DNA from: Campylobacteraceae bacterium
GTDB taxonomy: Bacteria; Campylobacterota; Campylobacteria; Campylobacterales; Sulfurovaceae
Direction of reading: 5' to 3'
Assembly: GCA_026982175.1 (NCBI GenBank)
Contig: JALSHP010000375.1
Coordinates: forward strand, 1-8,073
Length of the DNA: 8,073 nt
Of the stretch, positions 5,763 to 8,073 are shown in pieces; position 1 is the stretch's first letter, and each line of letters opens with the position of its first letter. The notes under the pieces are model-generated. The model did no database searches and was not told where the DNA came from. It saw only the letters and a list, made by a program, of their open reading frames with translations. The translations under genes were made by a program, and so were the position numbers.

Positions 5763-7988
5763 TTAGAAACTTCTATCGGTATCTGTATCGGTAAAGGTTG
5801 AACCCTCATTGTACTCGACACCTGTGTTAATAGCATTTAAATCTACCGAATTTGGTTGGTCAAAACTATCCATAATAGATTCACTACGTACATAACCATC
5901 GTTTTGAATGTTGCTGTTTACTGTAGGAGTTGCTACATAAACAGGCGTTTGTGGTTCTGCTGCAAATGTTTGTCGTGTATGGGTTACAACAGGTTTAGCT
6001 TTAAGTGGTGCTACTTTTCGGCTATATGGGGTTGAGCTTTCACTCGATGAACCTGAAAATGTTTCATGTCTATGCTCTGAGGAGACACCAGTTTGCTCTT
6101 CAAGTTGTGCGAGTAAAATTTTGTTGTATTGTTGTTGTATTGATTCTAGCTCTGATAAATAAACACGTAAACTGGTTAAGTCCGAACTTTTTTGAACAAT
6201 ATAAGGGGTAATGTAAATGACAACATTGACTTTACTGCTTGAATCTCCTTTTGAAGTAAAGAGTTTACCCAAAATTGGAATATCGCCTAATATTGGTATC
6301 TTGGTGACAGAGTTACCATCAGCACTCTTAATGAGTCCCCCTAAGATAATGGTTTCAGCATGGTTAATGATGGCATTGGTCTTTACCGAACGTTTGGTCG
6401 TGGTTGGTCTATCCGCTGATGAACCTGAACCTGGTAAAATATCTTCAATGGTGGTTTCAATTTCTAATGAGACTTTATTGTTAGAAGAGAGTCTAGGTTT
6501 AACTTTAAGGGTAATCCCTATATCTTCTCTACTATAGTTGTTAATAACCGATGAAGCTCCTTGGGTACTCTGTTGTGCTTGGGTTAAAATAGATTGGGTT
6601 CGTCCTACATAGATAACGGACTCTTTATTATTGGTTGATAAGACAGAAGGTCTTGATAAAATCTGTGCAGCTCCATTTTGTTTGAGTAGGTCTAGTTGTG
6701 CTCCTAAGGCAAATACTTTATCAATACTTCCAAATTCAAAAGCTCTGGTATTACTTGTGATAGCATTTCCATTCCTATCATACGTTGTTGTAGGGTTACC
6801 ATTTAAGAAGCCTAATAGACTACTAGATAGAGCCAGTGCAGGAGCACCTGCATTAGCCGCTAAAGAGAAGAGACCATTGGAAGTGATTGCTCCACCATTA
6901 AGTCCATATTTTACGCCAATATTTTCAGCTAAGTTAGTATTCACTTCAACAATCTTAGCTTGAATATAGACTTGTGACTTCTCAACATCAAGTTGTTGTA
7001 CGGTGGCTAAAATATTTTGATACTGTTCAGCATTGGCTAAGACAATGAGTGCATTTCGCTCTAAATCAGAGGCGATAACGGCTTTTTGAATCGGTTTACC
7101 CCCTTTACCGACTCCACCAGGTGTAGAGTTTGCACCTGTCATCTGCGGAACAATTTTACTTAAAATCTTCTCCATCTCCTCAACATTGGAGTTTGAGAGG
7201 GTAATGACGTGCATCTTTTGTATGTCACCCTCTCCCTCATGGTCAAGTTGAGAAAGATAGCGTTCTAAACGATTAACATTTTTACTGTTACCAACTAAAA
7301 TAATGGAGTTTCCAGATATGTCTTGCATGACATCTACTTTTTCAGAGACAATATCTTGTGGAAAAAGTGCTTTTGACATACTTTGAATATTGGCAAAAAT
7401 ATCTTTAACACGGGCATTTTGTAGTCGAATTATTTTACTTGTTTTGGTTTGTTTATTCTCAATTTTGTCAATAAGTGCTTTAATTGAACGTAGGGTAGAG
7501 GGGTAAGCTGTAACTGATAAAAGGTTATTCTTTTTAAAAGAGACCACTTTGGCACTTTTATGAAGAAGTGGCTTAATTTTAGTACGAATAACGGCAGCAT
7601 TGACATTTGAGAGTTGGAATACCACTGTCTTCATGGTTCTCCCACCTGTATTAATATTAGAACTCACAGGTAGACCTTGTCCAGCTGCTGTTAAAGATTT
7701 AACCACTTGGTAGTAAGAACCTTTATTGACTAAAGTCATTTTTTTAGTCTCTAAAATGGCATTGAGTAGAGGAATAAGTTCATCTTTTTCTACGCCTTCT
7801 TTATTGGCGACAAAGTTAATTTTGCCTTTAATCTCACCATCAATCAAGATGTTCTTACCTGTAATTTTACCCACCATTTTGACAAAGTCATTGACACTTA
7901 GGTTTGAAAAATTAATATTTACTTTTTGAGCTTGAGCTTGTGTACTTAATACTAGGAGTGTTCCCAATGCTATTTTACTGAATTTCAT
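5763..7988 (-). CDS. gspD: Type II secretion outer membrane secretin GspD
   Basis: GspD forms the multimeric outer membrane channel of type II secretion. The 741 residues fit the family. A signal peptide (cleavage near AQA-Q, residue 20) is followed by the N0 domain (about 21-97), three KH-like repeats N1 (about 118-178), N2 (about 184-248) and N3 (about 257-335, with the ERNALIVLA motif at 310-318), and the secretin beta-domain (about 338-600) with EDIGITLKVKPRL (488-500) and IPILGDIPILGKLF (564-577). After ITPYIV the protein continues for about 140 residues: a short helical stretch (about 603-631), then a low-complexity Ser/Thr/Pro/Asn-rich tail ending TDTDTDRSF; this is where a pilotin-binding S-domain would be. 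The start at 7988 has GAGGA eight bases upstream and overlaps the preceding gspC-like gene by 14 bases. The four N-domains and GspC-like partner favour a true type II secretin over a short DNA-uptake secretin like CtsD. Confidence 0.95.
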   Translation of the reverse strand: MKFSKIALGTLLVLSTQAQAQKVNINFSNLSVNDFVKMVGKITGKNILIDGEIKGKINFVANKEGVEKDELIPLLNAILETKKMTLVNKGSYYQVVKSLTAAGQGLPVSSNINTGGRTMKTVVFQLSNVNAAVIRTKIKPLLHKSAKVVSFKKNNLLSVTAYPSTLRSIKALIDKIENKQTKTSKIIRLQNARVKDIFANIQSMSKALFPQDIVSEKVDVMQDISGNSIILVGNSKNVNRLERYLSQLDHEGEGDIQKMHVITLSNSNVEEMEKILSKIVPQMTGANSTPGGVGKGGKPIQKAVIASDLERNALIVLANAEQYQNILATVQQLDVEKSQVYIQAKIVEVNTNLAENIGVKYGLNGGAITSNGLFSLAANAGAPALALSSSLLGFLNGNPTTTYDRNGNAITSNTRAFEFGSIDKVFALGAQLDLLKQNGAAQILSRPSVLSTNNKESVIYVGRTQSILTQAQQSTQGASSVINNYSREDIGITLKVKPRLSSNNKVSLEIETTIEDILPGSGSSADRPTTTKRSVKTNAIINHAETIILGGLIKSADGNSVTKIPILGDIPILGKLFTSKGDSSSKVNVVIYITPYIVQKSSDLTSLRVYLSELESIQQQYNKILLAQLEEQTGVSSEHRHETFSGSSSESSTPYSRKVAPLKAKPVVTHTRQTFAAEPQTPVYVATPTVNSNIQNDGYVRSESIMDSFDQPNSVDLNAINTGVEYNEGSTFTDTDTDRSF

Positions 7989-8073
7989 ATTCTAAATCCT
8001 CGCTTATTCCATTTCTTTCAACGGTTAATGTTAAATTGTCTAAATCGCTTATGCCATTAAAGAAGTTCATGGC
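7975..8073 (-). CDS. gspC: C-terminal end of a GspC-like inner membrane protein (PDZ tail), truncated by window edge
   Basis: Only the last 32 residues are visible, read from the window edge to TAA at 7977-7975. They include FNGISDLDNL and LTLTVERNG and end in EDLEYEIQ, which is the pattern at the end of the GspC PDZ domain (typically a helix, then a strand such as MTLTVERDGQ). GspC spans the inner membrane and contacts the N0 domain of GspD in the periplasm, so finding it directly before gspD fits the usual gspC-gspD order. Its stop codon lies 14 bases inside gspD in another frame, suggesting translational coupling. The assignment rests on a short tail plus context; another PDZ-ended protein cannot be excluded. 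Confidence 0.72.
   Translation of the reverse strand, partial: AMNFFNGISDLDNLTLTVERNGISEDLEYEIQ
7997..8001 (-). promoter_or_regulatory. Ribosome-binding site of gspD inside the upstream gene
   Basis: GAGGA on the - strand, eight bases before the ATG at 7988, sits inside the coding sequence of the gspC-like gene and fixes the gspD start, which overlaps that gene by 14 bases. Confidence 0.7.

Noticed and set aside
5763..5771. Terminal Phe of GspD as an outer membrane beta-barrel (BAM) signal
   Set aside because: Secretins do not insert as BAM-type single-chain barrels with that signal, and the preceding residues (TDTDRS) do not show the alternating hydrophobic pattern.
5762..5836. Upstream in-frame start for gspE at 5836
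   Set aside because: It would overlap gspD by 74 bases and add 25 residues; the ATG at 5761 sits one base after the gspD stop in the same arrangement as the next junction.
6217..6963. Open + strand frames of 106 and 110 codons opposite gspD
   Set aside because: They lie entirely antisense to a secretin with all its domains, have no recognisable domain or good ribosome-binding site, and are explained by the codon composition of gspD.
1321..8073. An exosortase substrate with a PEP-CTERM-like tail inside the window
   Set aside because: I checked the C-termini of all proteins here; none has a motif plus hydrophobic helix plus basic end.

Overview
The window looks like a chromosomal segment from a member of the Campylobacterota (epsilonproteobacteria), probably a free-living Sulfurovum/Sulfurimonas/Arcobacter-type organism. 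This is inferred from the AT-rich, tightly packed genes, the glmM-lspA pair (adjacent in Campylobacter as well), a PEB4-like periplasmic PPIase, and a prepilin leader with Ala instead of Gly before the cleavage site. The exact genus cannot be fixed from the sequence alone.

Layout. Left part, + strand: the 3' two thirds of glmM (peptidoglycan/LPS precursor synthesis), overlapping by one base with lspA (lipoprotein signal peptidase). A palindromic, probably bidirectional terminator at about 1292-1322 separates these from everything else. The rest is on the - strand, and transcription runs from right to left: the tail of a gspC-like gene (8073-7975), gspD (secretin), gspE (ATPase), a GspJ-like pseudopilin, a 142-base AT-rich gap, a small exosortase-family membrane protein, dapF (diaminopimelate epimerase) and a secreted parvulin-type PPIase. 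No gene-free stretch exceeds 300 bases. I see no tRNA, rRNA, CRISPR array, insertion sequence or attachment site.

How they work together. gspC-D-E-J is a tightly coupled type II secretion block: one 14-base overlap and two one-base gaps with the same TAAGATG junction. It would supply the inner-to-outer membrane link, the outer membrane channel, the motor and a minor pseudopilin; gspF, gspG and others are not in view. glmM, lspA and dapF are envelope housekeeping genes.

Most worth a second look: (1) a minimal exosortase with an intact Cys/Arg/His triad immediately downstream of the secretion genes, suggesting (inference only) that C-terminal sorting may be linked to type II secretion here; (2) a PPIase in which both histidines of the parvulin active site appear to be Asn, suggesting a chaperone rather than an isomerase; (3) an extended -10 promoter and an inverted repeat over the dapF ribosome-binding region.
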